This document shows, piece after piece, positions 9,115 to 19,310 of a stretch of DNA of 45,208 nt. Location of the stretch: the NCBI GenBank assembly GCA_024280035.1, contig JAJRQV010000054.1, positions 1 through 45,208 on the forward strand, in the 5' to 3' direction. Every line of letters begins with the position of its first letter. Positions within the stretch are counted from its first letter, which is position 1. Origin of the DNA: Campylobacterales bacterium (lineage in GTDB: Bacteria > Campylobacterota > Campylobacteria > Campylobacterales > Sulfurimonadaceae). The position numbers were made by a program, and so were the translations under genes. The notes beneath the pieces were generated by a model. The model saw nothing but the letters and a program-made list of their open reading frames with translations, had not been told where the DNA came from and ran no database searches.

Positions 9115-10345
9115 CGAACTTTTAAACTTTCTCTCTTCTTCACCAACCCCTTTTCATGCAACACTATGCTTAGCCAAAGCGCTAGAAGAAGCTGGCTTTC
9201 AAAAACTTAATGAGGCCGATATTTGGAAGTTGAACTTAGGTGAAAAATATTATGTTACCCGTAATGACTCCTCTTTAATTGCCTTTGTTTATACCCATAA
9301 TCTTAGTGAAAAAGGCATCTCTATGGTAGGAGCACATACGGATTCACCCGCACTTAAACTTAAATCTAATACGCTCATACATAAAAAAGGCTATATTCAA
9401 CTCGGAGTTGAAGTTTATGGGGGTGCCTTACTTAATCCTTGGTTTGATAGAGACCTTTCAATAGCAGGGCGTGTAAGTGGTTTAAATAATGCAGGTCAGT
9501 TAGAGCATAAATTAATTGACTTTAAGCGTCCTGTTGCAATTATTCCCTCTTTAGCCATACATTTAGACAAAGAGGCGAATAAAAATCGTAGTATCAATGC
9601 TCAAACAGATATTCCTCCTATTATGATGCAGAGTTCAGAAGAGATATCATTTACAGATATTTTATTGCAAGAATCAGGTTTAAAAGAGGTTTTAGACTTT
9701 GAATTACTCTTTTATGACACTCAAGCCCCTGCTTTTATTGGTTTTAAAAATGAGTTTTTGGCTTCTGCTCGATTAGATAACTTACTCTCTTGTTATGTGG
9801 GTCTGCAAGCAATAAAAGAGAGCTCATTACAAAAGAGTACGCTTTTAGTATGTTCTGATCATGAAGAGGTAGGTTCAGAGTCAACTTCAGGAGCAGGAGG
9901 AACATTTTTACACAGTGTACTTCAACGTTTATGCCCTGAAGCTGAGTCTTATGCTCGAATGGTTAATGCTTCAATGATGATTTCAGCTGATAATGCTCAT
10001 GGTGTCCATCCTAACTTTATTTCTAAACATGATGAAAATCATGGTCCACTTTTAAACCATGGACCCGTGATTAAGATTAATGCCAACCAGAGATATGCCA
10101 GTAATTCACAAACTGTTTCAGAATTTAAACTCTTATGTAAAGAAGCAGGGGTGGCTTTTCAGAATTTTGTCACACGAACAGATATGGGGTGTGGATCAAC
10201 AATAGGACCTATTACGGCAACCAAGATAGGTGTAAAAACCATAGATATTGGTCTGCCTACCTTTGCTATGCACTCTATTCGTGAAACAGCAGGGAATGCA
10301 GATGCATTTAATCTTTATAAGGTCTTGAAATTTTACTTCTCTTAA
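9092..10345 (+). CDS. M18 family aminopeptidase
   Basis: A 417-residue cytoplasmic zinc aminopeptidase of the M18 (aspartyl aminopeptidase/ApeB) family. All family motifs are present: VGAHTDSPALKL with the first metal histidine, SARLDNLLSCY with the bridging aspartate, CSDHEEVGSES with the catalytic and metal glutamates, MISADNAHGVHPN, and the final metal histidine in FAMHSIRETAG. ATG at 9092 is preferred; a GTG at 9083 would add three residues. The family removes N-terminal residues from peptides. Its TAA shares the TTAA of the convergent gene's stop at 10342-10345, so there is no room for a terminator between them. The gene is intact. Confidence 0.94.
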   Translation: MTQNQFNNELLNFLSSSPTPFHATLCLAKALEEAGFQKLNEADIWKLNLGEKYYVTRNDSSLIAFVYTHNLSEKGISMVGAHTDSPALKLKSNTLIHKKGYIQLGVEVYGGALLNPWFDRDLSIAGRVSGLNNAGQLEHKLIDFKRPVAIIPSLAIHLDKEANKNRSINAQTDIPPIMMQSSEEISFTDILLQESGLKEVLDFELLFYDTQAPAFIGFKNEFLASARLDNLLSCYVGLQAIKESSLQKSTLLVCSDHEEVGSESTSGAGGTFLHSVLQRLCPEAESYARMVNASMMISADNAHGVHPNFISKHDENHGPLLNHGPVIKINANQRYASNSQTVSEFKLLCKEAGVAFQNFVTRTDMGCGSTIGPITATKIGVKTIDIGLPTFAMHSIRETAGNADAFNLYKVLKFYFS

Positions 10346-11091
10346 AGACGCTCTTTTATCCAACTTGGACTTAGCCCGCTCATAGAGTCATTGCCTATGA
10401 TAAAAGTTGGATAACCTGTTCCATGATACTTTTTCATAAGACTTTTTCCCTTACTTGATTTTTCAGCATCATACTCAATAAATCGAATACCATTTTTTCT
10501 TAGATAAGCCTTTGCTTTTTTACACTGACCACACCATGTTGTTGAGAGTAAAATAAGCTTTTTTGAGCGTGTCTGTTGTGCGGAAGTGATAAGTTCATTA
10601 GAAGAAGAGAATGGTTCTGTGATATCTACACCATACTGTTGATCATAACTCTTTTCTGCCTGAATTTTTTTGTTAAGGTAGGGACTCGCATAACGATTTT
10701 TATTGTTTAGATAGTAGCTGAAGATATGTTTTCTAAAAGATTCTTGGGTGTAAAATGCTTCGATATGTGTTTCATTAAGAGCCTGAAAACTTAAGATATC
10801 ATTATTTTTAATACTGTTTATCATCTCTCTTTTTGCTAAGTTTATGATGGCATCATGTTCTTTAGTAAGGTGGCGAAGGGCTTTAAAGTAGTTTCTCTTG
10901 TCTTCTATGGATAGATTACGCAGTTTTTATTGTTCTTGATGATAGTTAAGAACTTTTGGTGAGTAGAGCTTTTCCTTAGGAAGACGACTAAATGTTGCAT
11001 CAGCATCAAACAGAGGTTTGGATATTGATTCAAATGAGGAGGCAAAGAGCAAAGAAAAAGAGAGGCTTAGTAGTATTAATGTTTTTTTCAC
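10342..11091 (-). pseudogene. exported glutaredoxin/thioredoxin-like protein, one in-frame stop
   Basis: The intact frame runs from a GTG at 11091, which overlaps the upstream stop by one base (TAGTG), to 10342, interrupted only by TAA at 10927-10929 (codon 55). The N-terminus VKKTLILLSLSFSLLFASS is a signal peptide. The middle is helical and unassigned. The C-terminal 80 residues form a glutaredoxin-like domain with LLSTTWCGQCKKAKAYL (Cys187 and Cys190), the cis-proline segment GTGYPTFIIG and a DxxxS pattern. A periplasmic thiol-disulfide role is inferred. The sequence on both sides of the stop is in frame and coherent, so a single base change explains the break. An internal ATG at 10824 could give a fragment without the signal. 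Confidence 0.75.
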
Positions 11092-11450
11092 TAGATATCC
11101 TTTAGTAAAGAGGGGATATTTTTATCATTTTTCATATTACTAAACTGAGTATGCATCTCATCTTTTAACTCAAGAAAAAGTGCTTCAATTTTTTGTTCGT
11201 GTTCATCAATTTTTTTCAGATAACTCTCTTCCGTCGATTTAAGCTTTTTTAAAAAAGAAAGAAAATACTGTTTATCTTGTGTTAATAAGATAATTTCATC
11301 TTTAGCTGCCCATTTACGTTTAATATTTGGTTTCGCACCAAATTCAAAAATGATAGTATTGTTTTTTTTGGATGATTTATATTTGTGAACAGAATAAGAA
11401 ACAAAATGTTTATTCTTTATTCCTTCAAGTGCTTGAATAACATAATACAT
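11091..11450 (-). CDS. hypothetical cytoplasmic protein with C-terminal coiled coil
   Basis: A 119-residue protein with a good ribosome binding site (AAGAGGT just upstream on the reverse strand). The first half is basic and beta-rich (KFVSY/IIFEFGAK/EIILLTQ). The second half, from about residue 65, is a charged helix likely to form a coiled coil (KKIDEHEQKIEALFLELKDE). No family recognised. It lies between the broken kinase and the thioredoxin-like gene and overlaps the latter by one base, so the three look like one reverse-strand transcription unit. Confidence 0.7.
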   Translation of the reverse strand: MYYVIQALEGIKNKHFVSYSVHKYKSSKKNNTIIFEFGAKPNIKRKWAAKDEIILLTQDKQYFLSFLKKLKSTEESYLKKIDEHEQKIEALFLELKDEMHTQFSNMKNDKNIPSLLKDI

Positions 11451-11488
11451 TAGACCTCTTTTCGAATAGCTAAGTGTTTTGTTGTCTC

Positions 11489-12874
11489 CTACTTTTTCAG
11501 CGTAATTGTAAACCTTGCACCATCTTTGGTATTAATAACACTAAGTTTACCATGATGTTTCTGAACAATTTGTGAACTCATATAAAGTCCTATGCCTGTT
11601 CCTCCTTTAGCTGCTTTGGTTGTTACATTTGGATGGAAAATATCTTTAATGATATGTTCAGGAACTCCCCCTGCATTATCAACAACTTGTAAGGTAATAT
11701 GATGTTCTGTTTCAGTGTAACCAATGGCTATAACACGTTTTTTAATAGTATTATCATTAAAGGCATCTTTTGCATTATTAATAAGATTAAGTAAAAGATG
11801 TTTAAACTCATTTTCATAACCTAGGATTAAGATATCTTTTTGTTCTGCTTGCTGAATAGTGATATTATTTTTAATGAGTTCATCTTTTAAAAGAATTTTT
11901 ACAGAGTTAATACATGACTCAAGGGAAAAATGAGTACTCTCTTTATTAGGGCGAAAAAAGCTTCTAAATTCACTAAGTGTTATAGTCATATGTTAAATTT
12001 GATGGTGAATCACTTCACTCATCTCATTTACCTCTATAGACTTCTCATCTAAATCTGCATTTTTGTCACTTTTAATCATGTCAGCAGCCATAGAAATAGC
12101 ATTAAGAGGCTGTTTCCATTGATGGGCGATGGCGTCTATCATTTCCCCCATAGATGCCATTCTTGAACGCTCTTTTAAAAGGTTCTCTTTTTCAGACACA
12201 TTTTCCATCTCTTCATGAACACGTTTTTATAATCGCCCTTTATATTGTTCGAGTTTCCAATTTGCTCCTTGCAACTCTATGGTACGCTCTTTTACTCTGT
12301 CTTCTAATGTTTGTGTTAATTTAGAAAGTTTTTGAGTCTCACGTTTAAGTCGGGCTTCAGAGAGTTTCATACTAAAAACATAATAACCTAAAAGAAGTAC
12401 AATAATAACTTGAATAAGAATAAGTTGAAAAACCTCATAGGTGGTGAAATGAAGGTGAGTAAGGTTTAAAAGTAAGGTTATGAGAACTAGAATAATATAA
12501 ACAGCAACCCAGATAAGGGCAATTTTAAAGGGACGTAATAAGATTGCTGGAATAGGGTAAATAACTAAAAAAATAACACTTTCAAGCTGTACATCTGTTG
12601 TTTTAAAACCAGTGTAAAAAAACAGCAATGAAAAAAATAAGGTGATATTAATTAAGGTAGATGTTTTAACACTTTCTCGTAAGAGTAAAAAGGTGATAAG
12701 TAAACTAAATGAAGAGAGAATGAGTCCCACACTCGCGTCTTGCATATTATGAAGAAAAAAGTTTAGACTTCCCAATACAATACCCGCAAAAAAGCTTGTA
12801 ATCATTAAAATAAGAAGAATCTTTGACTCATCAGTGTGGGCATTAGAAAAATATGGATAAATCTTTTTAATCAC
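11489..12874 (-). pseudogene. membrane sensor histidine kinase, two in-frame stops
   Basis: A 461-codon kinase frame starting with GTG at 12874 after an AAAGGAAG site, broken by TAA at 12227-12229 (codon 216) and TAA at 11993-11995 (codon 294). Order: about six transmembrane helices (residues 18-170), a coiled coil to about 245, a HisKA box RMASMGEMIDAIAHQWKQPLN with the phospho-acceptor near His251, then the HATPase domain with NEFKHLLLNLINNAKDAF, DNAGGVPE and GGTGIGLYMSSQIVQ. The kinase at 20543-22118 is a paralogue: where it reads SQIEHMTTTLAEFR this one reads HQI*HMTITLSEFR, so the second stop replaces a glutamate codon. No response regulator gene is nearby. Signal unknown. The broken gene would express only the membrane part. 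Confidence 0.88.
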
Positions 12875-13101
12875 TAAGGTCTTCCTTTATTTTATAGTCT
12901 AATTTTAGCTAAACAGTCTCTATCACGACTTAATTGTGTATAAGAATTTGTTTTATATCTCAAATGAGTAGAAATGAGAAGAAGCTTGGCAAAAGGAAAT
13001 TTTATTTAGTTTAACTCTGTGAAGTTAGATTTTATCCCTCCTTAGTGTGTTCAATAAATTGCGTTATACTACTTTTAAAATTTTATAATAGAATGAGAAT
13101 T

Positions 13102-14097
13102 ATGGCTGAAAATAATGAAGAGATTTTAGAACAGTTACAAACACTTATTGAGCAGACTTATAAGGTGGAAGAAGAGTATAAGACCCTTCGGGGTTCATAT
13201 GAACAACTTCAAGGTACTATAGAAAATTTGATTGAATTTTTACCCAATGCCTTGTGGGTACTATTTGAAAACGGGGATGTTTTTACTCAAAATTCACGTG
13301 CGAGTGAACAGGCAAAACTTCTTGATGTTATGGATCTGAGTCAAAGTGATTATGAGATTAATTTTGATGAGTGCAGTTTTTTAATTAAAACCAGCCATTA
13401 TAAAGACAAAATTTTAATTTCTGCAACAGATATAACAGAACAAAAACGAAAAGAGAACCTTGCTACAATGGGGCAGATGGCAGCACATCTTTCTCATGAG
13501 ATAAGAAATCCTATAGGCTCAATCTCTTTACTAACGTCTACGCTTATGAAACGTGTTAAATTAGAGAATAAACCCATAGTCTTAGAGATTCAAAAATCGG
13601 TCTACAGAATAGAACGTATTATTAAAGCAACACTGATGTTTTCTAAGGGGGTAAAAGCCATTAAAACAGCTCTTAAATGGAGTGCTATACTTGAAGATAT
13701 TGAACTCTCTATGGCGTATTATTCTTATGCTAAAGAGATAAACTTTGTCTTTCCTCTTAATGATTTTGAAATTAATGGTGATGCAGACTTACTTTCTATG
13801 CTTTTTTCTAACTTTATCTTTAATGCGATTGATGCCATTGAACTTGATGATAATGAAGAAGGAACAATAGAAATACAGTATGAAGAAGATGAAGATTATC
13901 ATATTTTTAAAGTATATGACTCTGGCGTAGAGATTGAAGATTCTACTGCACTGTTTGAAGCCTTCAAAAGTACCAAAGAAAAAGGGAATGGTTTAGGTCT
14001 TGTTCTCTCTGCACAGATTGCAGATGCCCATGGGGGAAGTGTAAAATTAGTTGATGGAAAGAAAAAATGTTTTGAAATAAGATTAGGGAAATCCTAA
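13102..14097 (+). CDS. flgS: flagellar two-component sensor kinase FlgS
   Basis: A 331-residue soluble kinase whose layout follows Campylobacter/Helicobacter FlgS: an N-terminal helical region (EQTYKVEEEYKTLRGSYEQLQ), a PAS-like segment starting FLPNALWVLFENGDVFTQN, the HisKA box MGQMAAHLSHEIRNPIGSISLLTSTL with His132, and a HATPase domain with NFIFNAIDAIE and GNGLGLVLSAQI. In that family FlgS senses assembly of the flagellar export apparatus and phosphorylates FlgR, which turns on sigma-54 flagellar genes. FlgR is not in the window. ATG at 13102 is preferred over codons further upstream, which are unlike the family. The gene is intact and implies a flagellated organism. Confidence 0.87.
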   Translation: MAENNEEILEQLQTLIEQTYKVEEEYKTLRGSYEQLQGTIENLIEFLPNALWVLFENGDVFTQNSRASEQAKLLDVMDLSQSDYEINFDECSFLIKTSHYKDKILISATDITEQKRKENLATMGQMAAHLSHEIRNPIGSISLLTSTLMKRVKLENKPIVLEIQKSVYRIERIIKATLMFSKGVKAIKTALKWSAILEDIELSMAYYSYAKEINFVFPLNDFEINGDADLLSMLFSNFIFNAIDAIELDDNEEGTIEIQYEEDEDYHIFKVYDSGVEIEDSTALFEAFKSTKEKGNGLGLVLSAQIADAHGGSVKLVDGKKKCFEIRLGKS

Positions 14098-14110
14098 TCA
14101 AAGCCTCTTT

Positions 14111-14707
14111 TTAAGGGGCGTAATTCTCAACACTGATTTCCTCAAGAAAAACCACTTCACAAGCACCGTTTCCTGTATCGCTTCGACTCAATGAACTGAT
14201 CCAATGCCAACCATCACGGGCATCAACCTTAACAAGGTAACCTTTAATCACAACAATATCTCCCTTGCGTACTTTTTTGAGAGCTTGGGCGACATGTTCA
14301 TCTTTTGGAAGCATGTGCATATTTGCACTGTGCCGTTCAATTTCTCGTTTTGGAATGGGTAGTTTCTGTGTTTTCCATCTAAACCATCGTCCTGATTGCC
14401 AGATATCTACCTCTTGGGTTACTGTCTTATCTGACATTCTGCCCCAACCTAAGGCAAGGTCGGTAGGCGAGAGTTCTGCCTCTCTTCCTGAGGTATAGTT
14501 TTCTCTAGAAAGCACCTTTGCCTTTACCTTGAAATTTGCCAAAGGGGTGATGGTGTATTTTTTAAAAGCAAAACTTTTTTGCATGCTGATTTTTTCTTGT
14601 AGAGGTTCATTAGGGGCTAAAACACCTGAACCTAAGTCAATGCTGTCTTCTTTAAGCCACATTAACAACACAAAACTAAGTAAAACAAAAAACAGAATCT
14701 TATTCAT
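14111..14707 (-). CDS. conserved exported/membrane-anchored hypothetical protein
   Basis: A 198-residue protein with an N-terminal signal anchor (MNKILFFVLLSFVLLMWL). The central and C-terminal parts contain a recognisable conserved block found in uncharacterised bacterial proteins: LALGWGRMSD, WQSGRWFRW, HSANMHMLP, VRKGDIVVIKGYLV and SLSRSDTGNGACEVVFLE. The phrase pattern suggests a small beta barrel working outside the cytoplasmic membrane. It ends 13 bases from the convergent flgS stop; GCCTC/GGGGC around 14102-14119 could form a weak shared terminator. Function unknown. Confidence 0.8.
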   Translation of the reverse strand: MNKILFFVLLSFVLLMWLKEDSIDLGSGVLAPNEPLQEKISMQKSFAFKKYTITPLANFKVKAKVLSRENYTSGREAELSPTDLALGWGRMSDKTVTQEVDIWQSGRWFRWKTQKLPIPKREIERHSANMHMLPKDEHVAQALKKVRKGDIVVIKGYLVKVDARDGWHWISSLSRSDTGNGACEVVFLEEISVENYAP

Positions 14708-14722
14708 AAGAAAAGTATAACA

Positions 14723-14741
14723 AGTTTTATAAGATAAAACT
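14723..14741. promoter_or_regulatory. perfect 8-base inverted repeat between divergent genes
   Basis: AGTTTTAT, three bases, ATAAAACT, located 16 bases upstream of the reverse-strand gene starting at 14707. It overlaps the likely promoter zone of that gene. It may be an operator or chance in AT-rich DNA. Confidence 0.3.
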
Positions 14742-14835
14742 AAACAGGGTCACTTAAAAAAGAGGGAAGTAGAGATAAATATTTTCTAAAAACCTCTCTT
14801 TTCTTATTTAAGTGTTTAAGAAAAACTATATAAGC

Positions 14836-14855
14836 TATAATAATTTAAAAGGATG
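14836..14855 (+). promoter_or_regulatory. -10 element and ribosome binding site for zinc-ribbon protein gene
   Basis: TATAAT at 14836-14841 followed by AAAAGGATG at 14847-14855, just before the ATG at 14860. Confidence 0.45.
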
Positions 14856-14859
14856 ATGT

Positions 14860-16092
14860 ATGTGGAAATGGTTAGCAAAAACAAAAACAATTAAAAATGA
14901 TCTTTTAAACTTTAAAGATGAACCGCTTTCGGGTTTATCTATTGTTGTACTTATTGTCTTAGATATTTTTATATTTACTAATGTAATGATTGGCGTTGAA
15001 GCAGAAACAGCAAAGGTTCCTCCTCTCTCTTATCATTTTCCCAGTTCATGTACGAAACATTTTGACAATGTGCAAAACAGTTATGAAGACTTTTCTAATT
15101 ACACGTATTGGAAGTCTAGAGCAGCACATTTAAGGTCTCAGTTAAACCCTTATTGTAAGGAATTAGAACAAAAAATAGAAGCCTTTACCTTAGGTAAAAT
15201 CTTTAAACAAAACTATAAACTTACTCAAAATATTAAAGATAAAAAACGGCAAAACAAAAGACGCTTAAGTCAGATTTCAAAGCAATACAATACCCGTCTT
15301 TTTGAACGCATTGCTCAGATGCAAAATAATAAAGAACTTTTAAATGCAAAACATGAATATGATGGGCTTATCTTAGATGATAAAAATCTTGATAAAGAGT
15401 TGCAAGGCATTGCCCCTATCAGTAGTTTAAAGGCTTATAATGCTTATGTAAAGTATCTTAAAGAAAATAGAGATGCTTTTAAAGAAGAGAAAAAATCATA
15501 TAGATTCTGGCAACCTTTTAAGGAATATTGGCATATGCTGATTTTTATTTTGCCACTTCTTCTTCTATTTGGATTTTTTTATAGACGAGCAAAAATTAAG
15601 CAGATTGCCTTAAAAGAGTATAACCCTGTTGTTAAAATTATTTCAACACACATCTCTTTAATTCTTAGTTTACCTCTAATTTGGTTTACATTAACACTTG
15701 TTTATCATGTTTTACCTAAGACTCTTTTACTTTCTATTATTAACTTTTTAGTTGATATTGGTTTTATCTCTTTACTGAATTATCTGGCAATATTTTTAGT
15801 AGTGGCTTTTTTTGGAAGTTTGATTTATTGGATTCAAAAACGTACTTTAAAACGTAAAAAAGAGGTGATTTATAAAAAAGATTTTAAGAAGTTACTCTCG
15901 TGGTCACAATGTTTTGAATGTGAGTATAAGGTAGATTATACAAAACCCTATTGTCCATTTTGTGCAGTAGCTTTGCACACAAAATGTACAAAGTGTGGGG
16001 AAGAGATCAATAAACATGAAACTTATTGTTCTTTTTGTTCAGCAAAGGTTGATACTACTCACGAACAATATCAAAATCTGGAGGAATCTTAG
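14860..16092 (+). CDS. membrane protein with C-terminal double zinc ribbon
   Basis: A 410-residue protein. One transmembrane helix near residues 25-45 is followed by a probably extracytoplasmic helical region containing two cysteines (SSCTKHF, NPYCKEL) and a long coiled coil (residues about 100-205). Three hydrophobic segments follow between about 225 and 330. The C-terminus carries two zinc-ribbon units, CFECEYKVDYTKPYCPFC and CTKCGEEINKHETYCSFC. Zinc ribbons on the cytoplasmic tail suggest binding to protein or nucleic acid, but no function is recognised. The 3' end overlaps the convergent lolA gene by 38 bases. Confidence 0.8.
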   Translation: MWKWLAKTKTIKNDLLNFKDEPLSGLSIVVLIVLDIFIFTNVMIGVEAETAKVPPLSYHFPSSCTKHFDNVQNSYEDFSNYTYWKSRAAHLRSQLNPYCKELEQKIEAFTLGKIFKQNYKLTQNIKDKKRQNKRRLSQISKQYNTRLFERIAQMQNNKELLNAKHEYDGLILDDKNLDKELQGIAPISSLKAYNAYVKYLKENRDAFKEEKKSYRFWQPFKEYWHMLIFILPLLLLFGFFYRRAKIKQIALKEYNPVVKIISTHISLILSLPLIWFTLTLVYHVLPKTLLLSIINFLVDIGFISLLNYLAIFLVVAFFGSLIYWIQKRTLKRKKEVIYKKDFKKLLSWSQCFECEYKVDYTKPYCPFCAVALHTKCTKCGEEINKHETYCSFCSAKVDTTHEQYQNLEES

Positions 16093-16570
16093 GCAGAAAA
16101 AAATCATCTTCAATAAGACGGTTTTGTTTCTGGTTCGTAAAATGAATGAGTACCTTATTTTCAAGTTGGTCGGTATAAGACAAAAAGGTGATAATTCCAT
16201 TTTCTTCTTCTAGGGTAAATTCAATGTCTTTATAATATGCCTTATAATATCTTTCATCTACAGATTTTGCCTTAGATAAAATTTTAAAAAAATCAATTTC
16301 ACCTCTTAACTGTTTAATAATAGCTTGTTCTAATTCTGCCTCAACAATAACTGCGCGTTTTTGATTAACATAGATTTTTTTGTTTATGGGCGTGGTATAG
16401 TTCCAAAGTACAAGAGCAGGGCGCTTAGAGTGCATTGTTCCTTTATATTTTAAAACCTTATTTTCTTCATCCGTAATGGTTTGCGTAAAGTCAGCCTCAA
16501 AACTTTGAATGTTTTCACCAAAAGCGAAAAGAGAGCTCAGTAAAAATGTAAAAACTAAGAGATATTTCAT
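16055..16570 (-). CDS. lolA: outer membrane lipoprotein carrier protein LolA
   Basis: A 171-residue periplasmic chaperone that ferries lipoproteins to the outer membrane. The start at 16570 has AAGGA about five bases upstream and gives a clear signal peptide (MKYLLVFTFLLSSLFAFG). The mature protein begins with the LolA pattern SFEADFTQTITDEENKVLKYKGTM and continues with KRPALVLWNYTTPINKKIYVN, the strand pair typical of the open beta barrel. It lies next to secA and a Lol-type permease, an order I recall from other Campylobacterota. Divergence from enterobacterial LolA is normal for this phylum. Confidence 0.88.
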   Translation of the reverse strand: MKYLLVFTFLLSSLFAFGENIQSFEADFTQTITDEENKVLKYKGTMHSKRPALVLWNYTTPINKKIYVNQKRAVIVEAELEQAIIKQLRGEIDFFKILSKAKSVDERYYKAYYKDIEFTLEEENGIITFLSYTDQLENKVLIHFTNQKQNRLIEDDFFLPKIPPDFDIVRE

Positions 16571-16742
16571 AAAAATCCTTATTTTAATTAAGTGATGCAA
16601 GTGTAACGTTTTTGGGCTTAAAATGGCTAATGTTTAGCTTTGAAAATCAATAATGATTTGAATCAAGCAAGTTTATAGAATTAAAATGATAAAATCAGAA
16701 AAATTTAAAACATACACTTAATTATGTTCAAAGTAGGTAGAG

Positions 16743-19310
16743 ATGATTCAGCAGATGCTAGGTAAAGTATTTGGAACTAAAAATGATAGAGAACTTAAAA
16801 AATACAGTAAACGTGTAAAACAGATTAATAACTTAGAAGCACAATATGAGGCACTCAGTGATGAAGAATTAAAAGATGCTTTTGATGCACTGAAGGTTTC
16901 TGTTTTAAGTGAAGAAAAAAGTCTAGATGATGTTCTTGTTGACTCATTTGCTATTACAAGAGAAGCGTCTAAACGTGTTCTTGAAATGCGTCATTTTGAT
17001 GTACAACTTGTCGGGGGTATGGTACTTCACGAAGGACGTATTGCTGAGATTAAAACAGGTGAGGGTAAAACCCTTGTTGCAACACTCGCAGTTATCTTAA
17101 ATGCAATGAATGGAAAGGGTGTTCATGTTGTTACGGTAAATGATTACCTTGCTTCTCGTGATGCTGCTGATATGGGTGCATTATACACTTTCTTAGGTTT
17201 TACTACAGGAACAATTTTAGAAGATGAGTATGATCCTGCAGCCAAGCGTGAGCAGTATTACTCTGACATTACTTATGGAACTAATAATGAATTTGGTTTT
17301 GACTATCTAAGAGATAATATGTCTTACTCTCGTGAGCAGATGGTTCAACGTGATCATGCCTTTGTAATTGTAGATGAGGTGGATTCAATTTTAATTGATG
17401 AGGCAAGAACACCACTGATTATTTCAGGACCTACGAATCGTAAAATGGAAGATTATGGAAAATCTAATGAGGTTGCCTTAGCCCTTGAAAAGGAGAAACA
17501 TTTTACGGTAGATGAAAAAGATAGAGTCATTTTAATTACAGAAGAGGGTATTGCTAAAGCAGAAGAACTTTTTGAAGTTGAAAATCTTTATAGTCCTTCT
17601 AATGCTCAACTTTCACACTATTTAGATAATGCACTTAAATCAAATTACATTTTTGAAGTGGATGTTGATTATGTAGTAAATAATGGTGAGGTTGTTATTG
17701 TTGATGAGTTTACAGGTCGTCTTTCTGAAGGGCGTCGTTTTTCTGAAGGGCTTCACCAAGCACTTGAAGCCAAAGAGGGTGTTGAAGTTAAAGAAGAGAC
17801 ACAAACGCTTGCCGACATTACCTTTCAAAATTACTTTAGAATGTATGACAAACTTGCAGGTATGACAGGAACAGCACAAACAGAAGCAACAGAGTTTGCA
17901 CAGATTTACTCTCTTGATGTTGTTTCTATTCCTACCAATGTTATGATTAATAGACAAGATTTGAATGACCTTATTTATAAAACAGAGTTAGAAAAATTTG
18001 AAGCCGTGATGAAAACGGTTAAAGAACTTAATAAAACAGGTCAACCCATTCTTATTGGTACGGCTTCCATTGAAAAATCAGAAGCCCTTCATGAATTTTT
18101 AAAGAAGGCAAAAATTCCTCATACTGTTTTAAATGCAAAACAGCACGCTTCTGAGGGTGAAATTATTAAAAATGCAGGTCAAAAAGGTGCAGTAACTATT
18201 GCAACTAATATGGCAGGTCGTGGGGTTGATATAAAAATTGATGATGAAGTTAAAGATCTGGGTGGTCTTTATATTCTAGGAACAGAACGTCATGAGAACA
18301 GACGTATTGATAATCAGCTTCGTGGTCGTGCAGGTCGTCAAGGTGATCCGGGTGTATCTCAATTTTACCTCTCTTTAGAAGATAACTTACTTCGTATTTT
18401 TGGCTCAGATAAGATTAAATCAATTATGGAACGTCTTGGTGTTGAAGATGGCGAATACATCGAATCAGGAATGGTGACACGTGCCGTTGAAAAAGCGCAG
18501 AAAAAAGTGGAAAACATGCACTTTGAAGGGCGTAAACAGATTGTTGAGTATGATGATGTTGCAAATGAACAGAGAAAGATTGTTTATAAGTTTAGAAATG
18601 ATATTTTAAATCCTGAATATGATATTGATGCTAAGGTAGATGAAATTCGTGAAGAGTACATTAATGAGACCTTAATGAGTTGTGATGTTTTTGATGGACA
18701 GAGTGAAGAAGATTTTAAAATTGAAAAACTTTCTGCTTTGTTTAAAGAAGAGATTAATCAAGATTTAGACCCTATGGAAGGGAAAGATTATGAGACACTT
18801 CATGCTTATGTGAAAGAAGAGATTAAAAAAGCTTATGATGAGAAAATGTCTGTTCTTGATAAAGAGATTCAGTCTGCTGTTGAACGTGAAATTTTCTTAA
18901 AAACCTTAGATCAAACATGGAGAGACCACCTTTACCAAATGGATACCATGAAAACTGGTATCCGTCTTCGTGCTTATAATCAAAAAGATCCTTTAGTAGA
19001 GTTCAAAAAAGAGTCTTATAACTTATTTACAGAACTTCGTGCTTCAATCAAGTTTGAAACTATTAAAATGCTTCAGATTATTCAATTTAAAGCACAAGAA
19101 GCAGAAGAAGAGGCAGAAGCCCTTGTTGAACAGCGTGAGGTTGAATACAAACAAGATGAGATGCGTATGCAGTTGAATCACTCTGATGAAGAAGTAATTG
19201 AGAAAAAAGTGGCAAGAAATGATCCTTGCCCTTGTGGTTCTGGTAAAAAATATAAAGCATGCTGTGGTAAGTCAGGTCCAAAAATTGGAGCTTTAGCCCA
19301 AGGTGAATAA
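16743..19310 (+). CDS. secA: preprotein translocase ATPase SecA
   Basis: A complete 855-residue SecA, the ATP-driven motor of the Sec pathway. Visible parts: Walker [10 protein letters not shown] (residues 105-113), Walker B region [22 protein letters not shown], the preprotein cross-linking domain, the helicase motifs [12 protein letters not shown] and [13 protein letters not shown], the helical scaffold with the two-helix finger, and the C-terminal zinc-binding [13 protein letters not shown] used to bind SecB or ribosomes. A ribosome binding site (AGGTAGAG) precedes the ATG. Its stop overlaps the GTG of the permease gene. The gene is intact, although it lies inside the zone where many neighbours are broken. 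Confidence 0.98.
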   Translation: MIQQMLGKVFGTKNDRELKKYSKRVKQINNLEAQYEALSDEELKDAFDALKVSVLSEEKSLDDVLVDSFAITREASKRVLEMRHFDVQLVGGMVLHEGRIAEIKTGEGKTLVATLAVILNAMNGKGVHVVTVNDYLASRDAADMGALYTFLGFTTGTILEDEYDPAAKREQYYSDITYGTNNEFGFDYLRDNMSYSREQMVQRDHAFVIVDEVDSILIDEARTPLIISGPTNRKMEDYGKSNEVALALEKEKHFTVDEKDRVILITEEGIAKAEELFEVENLYSPSNAQLSHYLDNALKSNYIFEVDVDYVVNNGEVVIVDEFTGRLSEGRRFSEGLHQALEAKEGVEVKEETQTLADITFQNYFRMYDKLAGMTGTAQTEATEFAQIYSLDVVSIPTNVMINRQDLNDLIYKTELEKFEAVMKTVKELNKTGQPILIGTASIEKSEALHEFLKKAKIPHTVLNAKQHASEGEIIKNAGQKGAVTIATNMAGRGVDIKIDDEVKDLGGLYILGTERHENRRIDNQLRGRAGRQGDPGVSQFYLSLEDNLLRIFGSDKIKSIMERLGVEDGEYIESGMVTRAVEKAQKKVENMHFEGRKQIVEYDDVANEQRKIVYKFRNDILNPEYDIDAKVDEIREEYINETLMSCDVFDGQSEEDFKIEKLSALFKEEINQDLDPMEGKDYETLHAYVKEEIKKAYDEKMSVLDKEIQSAVEREIFLKTLDQTWRDHLYQMDTMKTGIRLRAYNQKDPLVEFKKESYNLFTELRASIKFETIKMLQIIQFKAQEAEEEAEALVEQREVEYKQDEMRMQLNHSDEEVIEKKVARNDPCPCGSGKKYKACCGKSGPKIGALAQGE

